A stretch of DNA of 64,000 nucleotides from Littorina saxatilis (Eukaryota; Mollusca; Gastropoda; Littorinimorpha; Littorinidae): positions 1,941,490 to 2,005,489 of the forward strand of contig NC_090261.1 of assembly GCF_037325665.1 (NCBI RefSeq), read 5' to 3'. Positions 40,189 through 50,900 of the stretch are shown here, piece after piece. A program made the translations under genes and the position numbers. Positions within the stretch are counted from its first letter, which is position 1. The number at the start of each line of letters is the position of its first letter. Below the pieces are notes generated by a model. The model searched no databases and was not told the DNA's origin. It worked only from the letters and a program-made list of their open reading frames with translations.

Positions 40189-40568
40189 TCCCCCCGCCGG
40201 TTAGGGGGAAGAATTTAACCGATGCTCCCCAGCATGTGGTAAGAGGCGACTAACGGATTCTGTTTCTCTTTTTACCCTTGTTAAGTGTTTCTTGTATAGA
40301 ATATAGTCAATGTTTGTAAAGATTTTAGTCAAGCAGTATGTAAGAAATGTTAAGTCCTTTGTACTGGAAACTTGCATTCTCCCAGTAAGGTCATATATTG
40401 TACTACGTTGCAAGCCCCTGGAGCAAGTTTTTGATTAGTGCTTTTGTGAACAAGAAACAATTAACAAGTGGCTCTATCCCATCTCCCCCCTTTCCTCGTC
40501 GCGATATAACCTTGAACGGTTGAAAACGACGTTAATTGACACCAAATAAAGAAAGAAGAAAGAAAGAT
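40189..40568 (+). mobile_element. SINE family A, copy 3
   Basis: A full-length copy with an imperfect 11-bp duplication, AGTCATATTTC (40178-40188) against AGTCAAATTTC (40569-40579). The head has GCCGG for GCGGG, and the tail region reads GACACCAAATAAAG, so it is somewhat older than copy 2. Confidence 0.82.
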
Positions 40569-40798
40569 AGTCAAATTTCAAGGTCTTTGAAATTTCCTCA
40601 GTCATATTCTTAAATTGCAAGGACTTATAGTCTGTTTATGTTGGCTTACAATACTTTTCCTTGTGGAAAATATTTCATATATTGAAATTTCATACTTTTA
40701 AACGTGCACTTTGTGAGAGAAACAACCGACTTGATGATTATGGTACATGTAGTTATACTTTAACCAGAAAGTCTCATTTGTGATTCTGACAGGGGCTG

Positions 40799-40848
40799 GG
40801 CCGCTATTGCGCGGGTCCGCTATTGCGCGGGGCCGCTATTGCGCGAAT

Positions 40849-40883
<35 letters not shown>

Positions 40884-40904
40884 AGATTCGCGCAATAGCG
40901 GGCC
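40799..40904. repeat. Telomere-like (TAACCC)n tract between inverted arms
   Basis: About five and a half telomere-type repeats (CCCTAA, one with an extra A) lie at 40850-40883. They are bracketed by GGCCGCTATTGCGCGAATCT at 40831-40850 and its near-perfect inverse at 40884-40904. The same CCGCTATTGCGCG block is repeated twice more just to the left. Confidence 0.8.
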
Positions 40905-41510
40905 GACCCCTTCTGACACTCTGTGTGAAAAAAGGAGGTTTCAGGTTGTGCAGAATCTGTAGTCCAACAATTGGCATGTCAGACTGACCCTTTACAGGTG
41001 TGCTGGGCGCAGGGGGCTTTCAAGGCGACTCACAACTTGCAGATATTTAGTTTTTTGTTCGCTCTTCACCTTTGGGTTTCTTCACCAGTTGATGTGCTCT
41101 TGAGACAGTTGTTACTCTTGGGATGCTAGCTCTTTCTGTAACCCGTCAGGTCTTTTCATGAGTAAGCAGTTTTTAGATTTGGCAAAGTACATGGTATGAT
41201 TTAGTATTCAGTGCTAACTTGCAAAGGCTCCTTAACGTTTCTATTTGAATCGTGATATGATAGCATTTAAAAACCCGCAGTATAAGTCGCACAAAACTTT
41301 CAATCCCTTCTGTACCTAAAACATCGTAAACATTCAGTCCTGGGACAAGGGAAGCAACTTCTGTAAATTGCCCTTTGACGTGCTGCAAGCTAATTGCCTC
41401 CCCTGAAGACCTTTTCTGAGTTTGGGGTGCTTGTATCATGATGTTCAAGTAACATTTGTGTGAAAGTCAAGCTAGTAACCGTCAGCAAGTGAAAGGTATT
41501 GTTGCTTAAC

Positions 41511-42558
41511 TTAAAGGCACAGTAAGCCTCCCGTAAACCATCACAGATACGGTCAGGCTTTTACACACAGTACAAACACCCTTTCATTTAAACACTCACC
41601 GATTGAGAACATCCTAGGTGCCCTCCGTAAAGAGCGAACAATTTTCAAAGAATTTATTTTTGCGTGGTTTATCTTACCCCTGAGCCATCGTGAACCCGTG
41701 TGATCCAGTTTCCCTTTTTCACAATGTAGTCGTCAGTTACTCATTTGAATGCGACTCGATGTGAGATTATCTACAATAGCACGTTTTTATGCACGAAACA
41801 AACGGCTGTGGTTCACAAGAACTCTAGTGATGGCTTTTGACTGTTGAGAGGAACGGCGATATGCCGCATAAACCGTCGTCTGCTACGACCCTTGCGTGAC
41901 CCTGCTTCCAGGCTTTTCTTTTTTCAAACTTTCATAACTTCGAATGGTACTGATCTTGTCTTGATGAGAAAAAAATTCTTTTATGATTAAAGAATGTTTG
42001 TGTAACAAGCTGTCAATTTATTATTTAGATTTTAAAAGTTAGGTCTAGCGCAAAAACGCACCACGGTCCAAAAACATTCTGATAATCATCGATCCACGGC
42101 TATCGCCAGTTTAAGGGAAGTAACTCATTTTTGACCCGAGTTCAGGATGGGTCCAAAAAGTGTTCGAGACAATCTGCAAAATTAATTCTTTAAAAATTGC
42201 TCGCTCTTCACGTAGGGCACCTAGGATGTTCCCGTTTGGTGAGCGTTCAAATGGAAGGGTGTTTGTACTGTGTGTAAAAGCCTGACAGTATCTGTGATGG
42301 TTTACGGGAGGCTTACTGTCCGGGCGTGATTTCCGGGATATTCATAACAGCCGTCCAGCACCAAAACGAGGCGCCATTGTTGTAAAGGGCCAAGTCCACG
42401 AAAATAAATTCTTTGAAAATTTCTCACGCTCGACAGAAAGCAGCCAGGATGTTCCCGTTCGGTGAGCGTTTAAATGGAAGTATGCTTGTACTGTATGTAG
42501 ATGCTCGGGGAGCTCTGTGATGGTTTATGGGAGGCTTACTGGCTTACTGCGCCTTTAA
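41511..42558. mobile_element. MITE-like element with TTAA ends and three copies of its terminal region
   Basis: The left end TTAAAGGCACAGTAAGCCTC is matched by the inverted right end GGCTTACTGCGCCTTTAA. TTAA on both sides fits a piggyBac-type target. The inner arm 41511-41660 has two inverted relatives, at about 42170-42318 and 42395-42558; all include the motif GGATGTTC (inverted on the left) and the phrase GTGATGGTTTA. No transposase is seen. Confidence 0.6.
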
Positions 42559-42796
42559 ACGGAAACAATATTGGGTCTAGTCTAAGTTAATGTCCCACAG
42601 TTGAACACAAATTGATTAAGACTATATTTTTGTGGGTGTGGGTGGGCGTAGGGGGGCTTATTTCTGATAATTGATACGTTTGCATTGGAGAGTTGAAAAT
42701 ATAGCCAGGACAGATTGGTTTTCATAATGGTTACACTAGGAGAACAGAATTTTTTTTATGTGTCTATCATCGAGACTTTTTTAACTTCCCCTTGAC

Positions 42797-42919
42797 AGCC
42801 ATGCCGACACCAGAAAGATGGGCTACACCTGGAGTCAGATAGAAAAGATGGCCCAGGACAGAGGACTCTGGAGAGCTGTTGTTGGCGGCCCATACCCTGA
42901 CAGGAGTGACGGGCATTGA
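42797..42919 (+). pseudogene. LINE 3' end fragment
   Basis: A short frame SHADTRKMGYTWSQIEKMAQ, DRGLWRAVVGGPYPDRSDGH and stop matches the usual C-terminus of LINE reverse-transcriptase proteins, which end in a W-x2-A/I-x-K/M-A-x-DR-x2-WR pattern. Only about 40 codons remain. A host exon cannot be strictly excluded since an AG precedes it, but the motif is typical of LINEs. Confidence 0.6.
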
Positions 42920-43283
42920 CTTGACAGCCATAATCCCATATTTGCCAAAAAGAAGAGAGATGGTGCGACACTATCTCTTGAAGAATCAGTACTCTGACAA
43001 GGGAAACAATCAGTGTAAATTGCCCACTGTCTTGCAGCCAGTAGATTGCCTCCCCTGGTTAACCAAAAATTCTCTGGCAGTCAAGGTGTTAAAGTAGAAA
43101 GGTACTTCATGTATCCCAAGAGACAGGTGTGACAAGGGTTTGTGAACTAGTGTGTACAGAGCTGAGAAAGAACTTGTCTGCATGAACTGTCTCACTCCAT
43201 TACACACACACACATACAGTAAACGCTCGTCATTCAAAACAGATGTGAAAATAAGTTGACCACGGCAACTTCAACATAATCAC

Positions 43284-43289
43284 TTTATT
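43284..43289 (-). terminator. Candidate polyadenylation signal for the NPAS4-type gene
   Basis: Read on the minus strand this is AATAAA, in a context of GCAAAATAAAGTGATTATGTT. It is the only good minus-strand hexamer I saw between 43290 and the last coding exon outside SINE tails, which would imply a 3' UTR of about 4.6 kb. A non-canonical nearer site is equally possible. Confidence 0.25.
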
Positions 43290-43559
43290 TTGCACTGAAG
43301 ACGATCTGCAGAACAATAAAATGCATCAACAGCAAAAGCACTAACATTTTGGGCACATTTTCTTGGCAAAGGGAAAAAAACGGCAACAAAAGTTTCTCAA
43401 TCAGGAATGTGTGGCAGGAAGCAGAACACTTGGGCTCTAAAAGAAGGGTGGTTGTAAGAAATGTAAGCGATCGTCTTCCCTCTAGATTTCATCCTTCCAA
43501 TCCTACAGTAAAACCCATGTTCAGTGGAATGCAATATACACAGTGGCCAGTGGAAAGCA

Positions 43560-43990
43560 GAATGAAAAGGGACAGACAGGAACTGCCAGAGTAAACACAG
43601 GGGGGTACATTGTCACAGGGGGGGTACATTGTCACAGGGGGGGGGTGAGGGGGAATGTGAGAGTGACCTGTGATAGCAGAATGAAGAGGGTTTTTCCTGA
43701 CAGACTGCACCAGACAGGAACTGCCAGTGGGAACTGGTTGGAGGGGGTATATTGTGGTGGGGGGGGGGGGGGGGGGGTGTTGTATGTAGTGACCAGGGGA
43801 CAGAAGAATGAAAAGGGTTCATCTGACAGCCTGCACCAGGCAGGAATTGCCAGTGTGAACCCAGTGCATCCAGGGGGGGAGGGTTGTACATTGTGAGAGT
43901 GATGGACAGCAGGATGAAGTGGGGTCATCTCAACAGACTGCACCAGGCACAGCTGTCAGAATGAACCCAGAGGAGGGGGGGGGGGGCAGT
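43560..43990. repeat. Degenerate repeats of about 110 bp with G runs
   Basis: Four loosely matching blocks share GAATGAAAAGGG and CTGCACCAGGCAGGAA, separated by runs of G (up to 19 at 43759-43777). Confidence 0.65.
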
Positions 43991-44476
43991 GAGGAGGGTG
44001 ACAGCTTGTCGCACCAGTGCATCGTCTGCCATAACACACGCCAGCATAAGTCATGCAGAGGGTGCACTGTAGAGAAAAGAATATAACACCAACTGCACTA
44101 CGATAACAGAAACAATCACCAGACAAAAAATAACCTAAATAAAACATAAAACTAATAAAGCAAAAATCCCTGATGTTGAAGAAAACATTTGGTAGACTGT
44201 TACTGCTCCAAACTTACAAAAAAGAAACAACAGGAACTAACACAAGGTTGACCCCCCAGGCATGCAGACAAAGACTAATTCCCATTACTCGGGTGCCTCA
44301 AAAAATCCCCAAACTGGGCAGGGTAACCTCAGGGAGAGGTGATACAGAACTCTCTCAGGGAGACTAAGCTCTATTTTTCAAGAATGGTCAACCAATCAAC
44401 TGTAGTACGACCTATCTGTAACTTGCGCAATCTACATCAAGCAAGTGAACACAAAAAATGATTCCGGATTAAGCAT

Positions 44477-44839
44477 TTTCTTTCTTTATTTGGTGTTTAA
44501 CGTCGTTTTCAACCACGAAGGTTATATCGCGACGGGGAAAGGGGGGAGATGGGATAGAGCCACTTGTCAATTGTTTCTTGTTCACAAAAGCACTAATCAA
44601 AAATTTGCTCCAGGGGCTTGCAATGTAGTACAATGTATTACCTTACTGGGAGAATGCAAGTTTCCAGTACAAAGGACTTAACATTTCTTACATACTGCTT
44701 GACTAAAATCTTTTACAAAAATTGACTATTTTATACAAGAAACACTTAAGGGTAAAAAGAGAAACAGAATCCGTTAGTCACCTCTTACAACATGCTGGGG
44801 AGCATTGGGTAAATTCTTCCCCCTAACCCGCGAGGGGTC
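44477..44839 (-). mobile_element. SINE family A, copy 4
   Basis: A full-length minus-strand copy flanked by an 11-bp duplication GGATTAAGCAT (44466-44476 and 44840-44850). Confidence 0.85.
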
Positions 44840-45172
44840 GGATTAAGCATAATGTAAAAGGGAAAATGTAGTCGTCAGAAAAGAATTTAAAGCACAGAGC
44901 TACACACATTCCTCTCCTGCTACTCGATCACTAGCACAGACTGCAAGCCACACAGGGAAAACTGCCAAAAGGCGACAACACTTTGCATGCAAAATAATAC
45001 CAACACATAAATGAGTCCATGTCTTGGATTTTCTAATGAACAAGAGATTGAACAAGAGACTGAACAAGCACACAGTGGAAATGAGGGCAACACCACAAAT
45101 GTAGGGGGGGAGGGTGTCACAAAAAGAAAGTTGAAGTTCTTTGCTCAAGTGTCCAGCACTTGAATGACCCAT

Positions 45173-45784
45173 TTTGTTTGTTTCCTTTCTTTCTTTCTTT
45201 ATTTGGTGTTTAACGTCGTTTTCAACCACGAAGGTCATATCGCGACGGGGAAAGGGGGGAGATGGGATAGAGCCACTTGTTAATTGTTTCTTGTTCACAA
45301 AAGCACTAATAAAAAAATTGCTCCAGGGGCTTGCAACGTAGTACAATATATTACCTTACTGGGAGAATGCAAGTTTCCAGTACAAAGGACTTAACATTTC
45401 TTACATACTGCTTGACTAAAATCTTTACAAACATCGACTATATTCTATACAAGAAACACTTAACAAGTGTAAAAGGAGAAACAGAATCCGTTAGTCGCCT
45501 CTTACGACATGCTGGGGAGCATCAGGTAAATTCTTTCCCCTAACCCGCGGGGGGTGTTTGTTTGCTTAACGCCCAGCCGACCACGAAGGGCCATATCAGG
45601 GCGGTGCTGCTTTGACATATAACGTGCGCCACACACAAGACACCGGACCAACCAGTCCAAGCACTAACCCCATAATGCCAGACGCCAGGCGGAGCAGCCA
45701 CTAGATTGCCAATTTTAAAGGTTCGAACCCACGACCTCCCGATCACAGGGCGGACGCCTTACCACTAGGCCAACCGTGCCGGTC
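45173..45784 (-). mobile_element. Composite SINE: family B joined to family A
   Basis: On the minus strand a family B unit (tRNA-like head at about 45783, ending GCGTTAAGCAAACAAACA) runs directly into a family A unit (CCCCGCGGGTTAGGGG) that carries the T-strand tail at 45173-45205. One duplication, TGAATGACCCAT, flanks the whole (45161-45172 and 45785-45796), and I see none around either unit alone. The pair therefore seems to have been inserted as one molecule. Confidence 0.75.
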
Positions 45785-45796
45785 TGAATGACCCAT

Positions 45797-46572
45797 ATTG
45801 CCTGACAGATTATGTGATAGATTGAGGGTGGGTGGGGGGGGGCTCTAGCCAATACCACAGCTGGACATTATGCAGGCCATTAGATATATAAAAAGTGGGG
45901 CTTTACACCAGTTGTCTTCAAAATAATGCAGATTATATTCAAGTTATCAAGCTTGTTGCAAGAAAAAATGAACACAAAAACTGTTTAGAGACTATGTTTC
46001 CAAATTACAAAAAGGATGATTTTGTTTACCCTGGTAAAACTAACTGGAAGTTAACAAGTATGAAATTCCAGAAGTGAATAGCATTGAAGGAGCTCCGGAT
46101 CTATTAATTTCAAAATAGAAACTAAAAATGTATTTGGGTATCATAACCGTGCATTTTACAAAATGATTTGACATGTTTCAAACTTATCTGATGTCAACCT
46201 ATATATACAGACAAAACAAACAGATCATGTTATTTAAAAGCATGCATGCACAGAAGTGTGCAATTGTAAAATATCCAACCAAGTTGATCAAACAGTGTTT
46301 CGCATCTTGTAAATACCGAGTTATCTTCCCCTTGGTCAGACATTTATATCTCCTGTTAAAAATTCAATTGGTACCAACTACAATATTGTCAGTGAACAGG
46401 ACAGTTTCTCAATTACTGAAGTAAGCAATCACTGGTATAAAACCACATATGTGCCTATTAATTATTCATTGCTTCTGAACATTTGAAAGAAACATTGGCA
46501 CACTCATTGCTCACAGGTATGAAACAAGTTTTGAACGTCGTGAAGACACACAATTTGATACCTCAATAGGGG
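45797..46572. other. Intergenic sequence, no feature recognised
   Basis: AT-rich sequence with short chance frames. It may belong to the 3' UTR of the minus-strand NPAS4-type gene. Confidence 0.4.
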
Positions 46573-47230
46573 TGGGGGTGACATCAGGAGGTACTATACG
46601 TCCAGTTTTTATAAGGGTGGCATCAGGAGGTACTACACGTCCAGTTTTTATAAGGGTGGCATCAGGAGGTACTACACGTCCAGTTTTTATAGGGGTGACA
46701 TCAGGAGGTACTACACGTTCAGTTTTTATAAGGGTGACATCAGGAGGTACTACACGTCCAGTTTTTATAGGGGTGACATCAGGAGGTACTACACGTCCAG
46801 TTTTTATAGGGTTGACATCAGGAGGTACTACACGTCCAGTTTTTATAAGGGTGGCATCAGGAGGTACTACACGTCCAGTTTTTATAGGGGTGACATCAGG
46901 AGGTACTACACGTCCAGTTTTTATAGGGGTGACATCAGGAGGTACTACACGTCCAGTTTTTATAAGGGTGACATCAGGAGGTACTACACGTCCAGTTTTT
47001 ATAGGGGTGACATCAGGAGGTACTACACGTCCAGTTTTTATAAGGGTGACATCAGGAGGTACTACATGTCCAGTTTTTATAGGGGTGACATCAGGAGGTA
47101 CTGCACGTCCAGTTTTTATAAGGGTGACATCAGGAGGTACTACACGTCCAGTTTTTATAAGGGTGGCATCAGGAGGTACTACACGTCCAGTTTTTATAGG
47201 GGTGACATCAGGAGGTACTACATGTTCAAT
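46573..47230. repeat. 39-bp minisatellite, about 17 copies
   Basis: The unit is GGGTGACATCAGGAGGTACT, then ACACGTCCAGTTTTTATAA, with GGCATC/GACATC and AGGG/GGGG variants. At 13 codons per unit, frames of 220-250 codons open on both strands; they are not genes. Confidence 0.95.
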
Positions 47231-47926
47231 ATTTACATGATGTGGAACACTGTTGGAACATTTCCAAAGCACGGAACATTTAAATATGCAATGTCACAAT
47301 ATTTTGTCATAACAATAAAGAAACTTGAACATAGTAATGAAAAATGACAAAAATGCAGAAAAGCAATTGACATATGCTCCAAAACATAGGTAAAAAATGT
47401 CCAGAGAAATGCAAAGACAGTAAGGTGACGTCAACGCCATAGTACAACCATCCCAACAAATAACACCTTTCAATGTCTCTATAATATGAAGCTGTATGTG
47501 TAGCACAATATATCCATTCTTTTTTTTAGAGTGACGCTGTGAATAACCGTCCCGCAGTAAACGCCAATGTTCTCGATAGTGTTAATCTCAACACCGCGGG
47601 CAGACTGCCGGAGACCTGACACCCCTGACCTGCAGAGAGTGGACCGGTCCACACAGCGTGTCCCGCGGTGACCTCGACCGCTTGCTTCGCTGCCTCGTCC
47701 CGCATCGACCGGACCGTTATGCCGCCAGGGCCGGCCCTGCCGAGGTTACGTCGTCACCTTGGAGACGATGCGACAGGGAGAGTAGCGGTCGAGCAAGCCG
47801 TATGACAGGTAGAGCAGAAGGGTAAGGTTTGCTGCCCGCAGCGTTGTACCCTCCGTCATGGCAATATGCCATACACAGGAAAATCAGTAAGCTTGCTCTC
47901 GCCAAGCGCGCGCTTACACCACCGAC
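47231..47926. other. GC-rich stretch downstream of the NPAS4-type coding region
   Basis: The part 47550-47830 is CpG-rich and looks unique, unlike the AT-rich flanks. A 62-codon minus-strand frame at 47717-47905 is not recognisable. It may be 3' UTR of the minus-strand gene. Confidence 0.35.
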
Positions 47927-47955
47927 CTACTGGGTTTCTTCACTCACCATCAGGC
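47927..47955 (-). CDS. NPAS4: Probable last coding exon of the NPAS4-type gene
   Basis: The large exon ends at 48350 with a strong donor (AATAGTG|GTGAGT) that leaves one base over. The minus strand then has a strong acceptor, TTTTCCTTGTTTGTTTCAG, at 47956; joined there the frame reads GLMVSEETQ and stops. Reading through the donor instead adds about 24 codons (ECHPFTLSLAHVF...) before a stop. A GTGAGT inside the small exon, after GLM, could also splice onward. RNA evidence is lacking. Confidence 0.45.
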
Positions 47956-50900
47956 CTGAAACAAACAAGGAAAATCACGTTGTACCATCAAAATATACCA
48001 CAACCATGTCTTATTCATTCTTCCAAACTCTTATAACAGAGTTTGCAGATAGCATGCGACTCACTTTAATTTCTAATTATTGTGATCGACAAGAAGAAGA
48101 AGAATTTCTAATTATTCATCTTGAAATAATACTTGGCAGAAGCAAAGAGAGGGAAGAAAAAAGTTAAACATCTAATTTCCTTATTTCTTTCAGTAGTTAT
48201 AAGCCTTTGAGAATTTATTAAAAGCAATCTTTGATTCCTTGTGTAATGAAGCAACCTAACACAGTCTTCAACCAGCTAATAATAAACTATAACTAAGAAA
48301 CTAAAACCAAATACATGAGCCAAAGACAGAGTAAAAGGGTGGCACTCACCACTATTGGAGGCCATAGACAAAAGCAGTTTATCGAGTTGATACAACTCAT
48401 CCTCCTCACACATCCCAGGGACATCCTGGGGAGTTTGGGGGTGGGTGGGGCCAAGGGAAGGGGCGGGGCCGTGCCTGTCTCCGCCTTCTGGCTTAGTGAG
48501 CAGAGCCTGCAGGGAATCTTCGGAACAACTCTCCTCATCGCCGGACATGTCGCTGCTGACGTCTGAGCTGGACAGGGGGCTGAAGTCCTCCAGGGGGCGT
48601 TCCAAGCCGGACAGGAAGTGACCCAGGTGACCGGCACTGCAGGGCAGCTTGACCTGTCCGTAGTTGTCGGCGAAGGCTTGGATGGAGTCCACCAGCAGAT
48701 CACCGTCTTCCTTCACAGCGGTGGAGGTCAGCAGAGTGTCGCTCAGGTCCAGCTGGGTGGCCGTCATGTCACCAGAGAAAAATCCCAGCAGGTCTTCCAG
48801 TTCTTTGGGGTCCACACAGGGCTGTGAGGGCTGGGCCGGGGGGACCGCGGGGGACTGCAGGGCGGGGACGGGCTGGGCCGGGGGGACCGCGGGGGATTGC
48901 AGGGCGCGGACGGGCTCTTTGTGGGCCAGAAAGGCTGGCTCCGTGTCCACAGGCTCCTGCTTGATCCTGGGCACCGCAACAACTGGCGTCGTGACCGGCA
49001 GGTTGCCCACTTCATTGATGACCTTGGGGAGGGCAGCGTGCTGCTTCTTGGTATCAAGGTCGGTGGAGGGCGACACCAGCAAGTCAAAGAACTGGTCGAT
49101 GTCAAAGGCGTCCATGATGGGCAGTTCTTTCTTCTGGCGGCAGACCGGGGGACTCAGGCTCTTTTCCCGCTTGATGGTGATGGTGGGGATGGGGGCGGGG
49201 GTGGGGAGGGGGAGGGGCTCTGCGCGAGTGAAAGAGGCCAGCTTTTCCAGCTCTTGCAGGATGGCGGTGGAGGAGGGGGCAGACTTGCGCTCCATAGGCT
49301 CGCTCTTCACCATGGAGGGTGGGTGGGGGGAAGAGGCGGGCGAGGGGTCAGGGGTCAGGAATGACTCCGGAACGGCCACGCTGCTCTCAGGAACGACCTG
49401 CTCCGTGGTGTGAGGGGTGGAGTGCGGCGGGGAGAGGGCGCTAGTGGCCATGATTCTGGCCTTGACATTGAGGGGTTGCTGCACGAGGAGGGGCATGACG
49501 CGATACTGGGCGCGGGGAATGACGTGGGTGGGGGCGGGCCAGCTGTAGCCTCTAGAGTTGTGTCCCATGAAGTGCGACGCAGAGTCCGGGGAGTGCATGG
49601 GGTCGGCAGTGGCTGCATACTCCATGTGGCCAGGGTGGCCGCTGCTGTCGACATTGTCCTCCCAGATCAGCTTGGGGATCTTAGCCGGGCAGCACGGCCC
49701 CTGGATCTTACGCTTCAGCATCAGCTTCAGCTTGTCAGTCTGGCCGTGGGGGTGGGGGTTGGGCAGGGTGGAGGGAGGGGAGGATGAGGAGGATGGCTGC
49801 ATGTAGCCTGCCTGGTCGTGCATGGCAGGGTAGGTGTTGGTGCAAGGCGAGGGTGGCAGCAGTCGCTGTGTGCCCGCCATGTAGTAGGCCGGCTTGGGGC
49901 CCTGGTAGGTGACGGGCTGGTTGGTGGGGGCCACCGGTGTGGGTGGCATCCAGCGCGTGGCGGTGTCAGGCTGCATGGTGTGGGGGTGGGTGGCAGTGTG
50001 AGAGCCGTTGAGGCCGGCCGCCCACAGGTCTCCAGCGCGAGGCGGGTACAGCGTGAACATGTGGCTCTGCATGCGGATCTGGTACGCCTCCTCCTCGCTG
50101 TAACACACAACACAATGTTACGCTACACTTCATCCAAGCGTGTATCTAAGGTGTTCACACTAATCACAGGAATGAAAACTGAGACATAAAGGGTTACACT
50201 AGCTGGGGGGTTACACTAGCTGGGGGTTACACTAGCTGGGGGTTACACTAGCTGGGGGTTACACTAGCTGGATGTTACACTAGCTGGATGTTACACTAGC
50301 TGGATGTTACACTAGCTGGATGTTACACTAGCTGGGGGTTACACTAGCCGGGGGTTACACTAGCCGGGGGTTACACTAGCCGGGGGTTACACTAGCCGGG
50401 GGAACATGGTGTCCTTGAACAAAGAATGGCCAAACAAACAATTTATTTTCAAAATGACAAAAGTGAGAAAGACAATGGGTAAGCTTTGAAAAGGGGTAGG
50501 GAAAAGGAGGGCATGGTATCTTAAACCTTTACTGAAACCGAGTGGAAGTAAACAGTTCTAGCTGACACTGGTGGAGAAGAGCGCCCACTGACCTGATGAC
50601 CTGGTTGATGCAGACGATGAGGGGGTCGTCGTTGTGGGCGGTGGCGGCCTGTCGCACGTGCATCACACAGTTGACCCACAGCGTCTGACCCTCTGCGCTC
50701 AGCATGCGCACCGTCATCATGCAGCCCATCTCGTGGTTCGACCGGATCACTAAACACACACACACACACACCACAGTCAGGGCACGCCTCACTCAAATCA
50801 CACCTCTTCATTGGTTATCAGCATTCTTACTACACATCACCAACGTTATTTTTTATTTTTTCAAATTACAAACACAAAGTAAAGGTACCTAGTGGTAGAA

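Noticed and set aside
40850-40883. A chromosome end
   Set aside because: The telomere-like tract is only about 34 bp, lies between two genes and is bracketed by inverted arms.
46511-47272. Frames of 253 and 222 codons with a VVPPDVTPIKTGR-like repeat
   Set aside because: Caused by the 39-bp array; no start context, domain or splice structure supports a protein.
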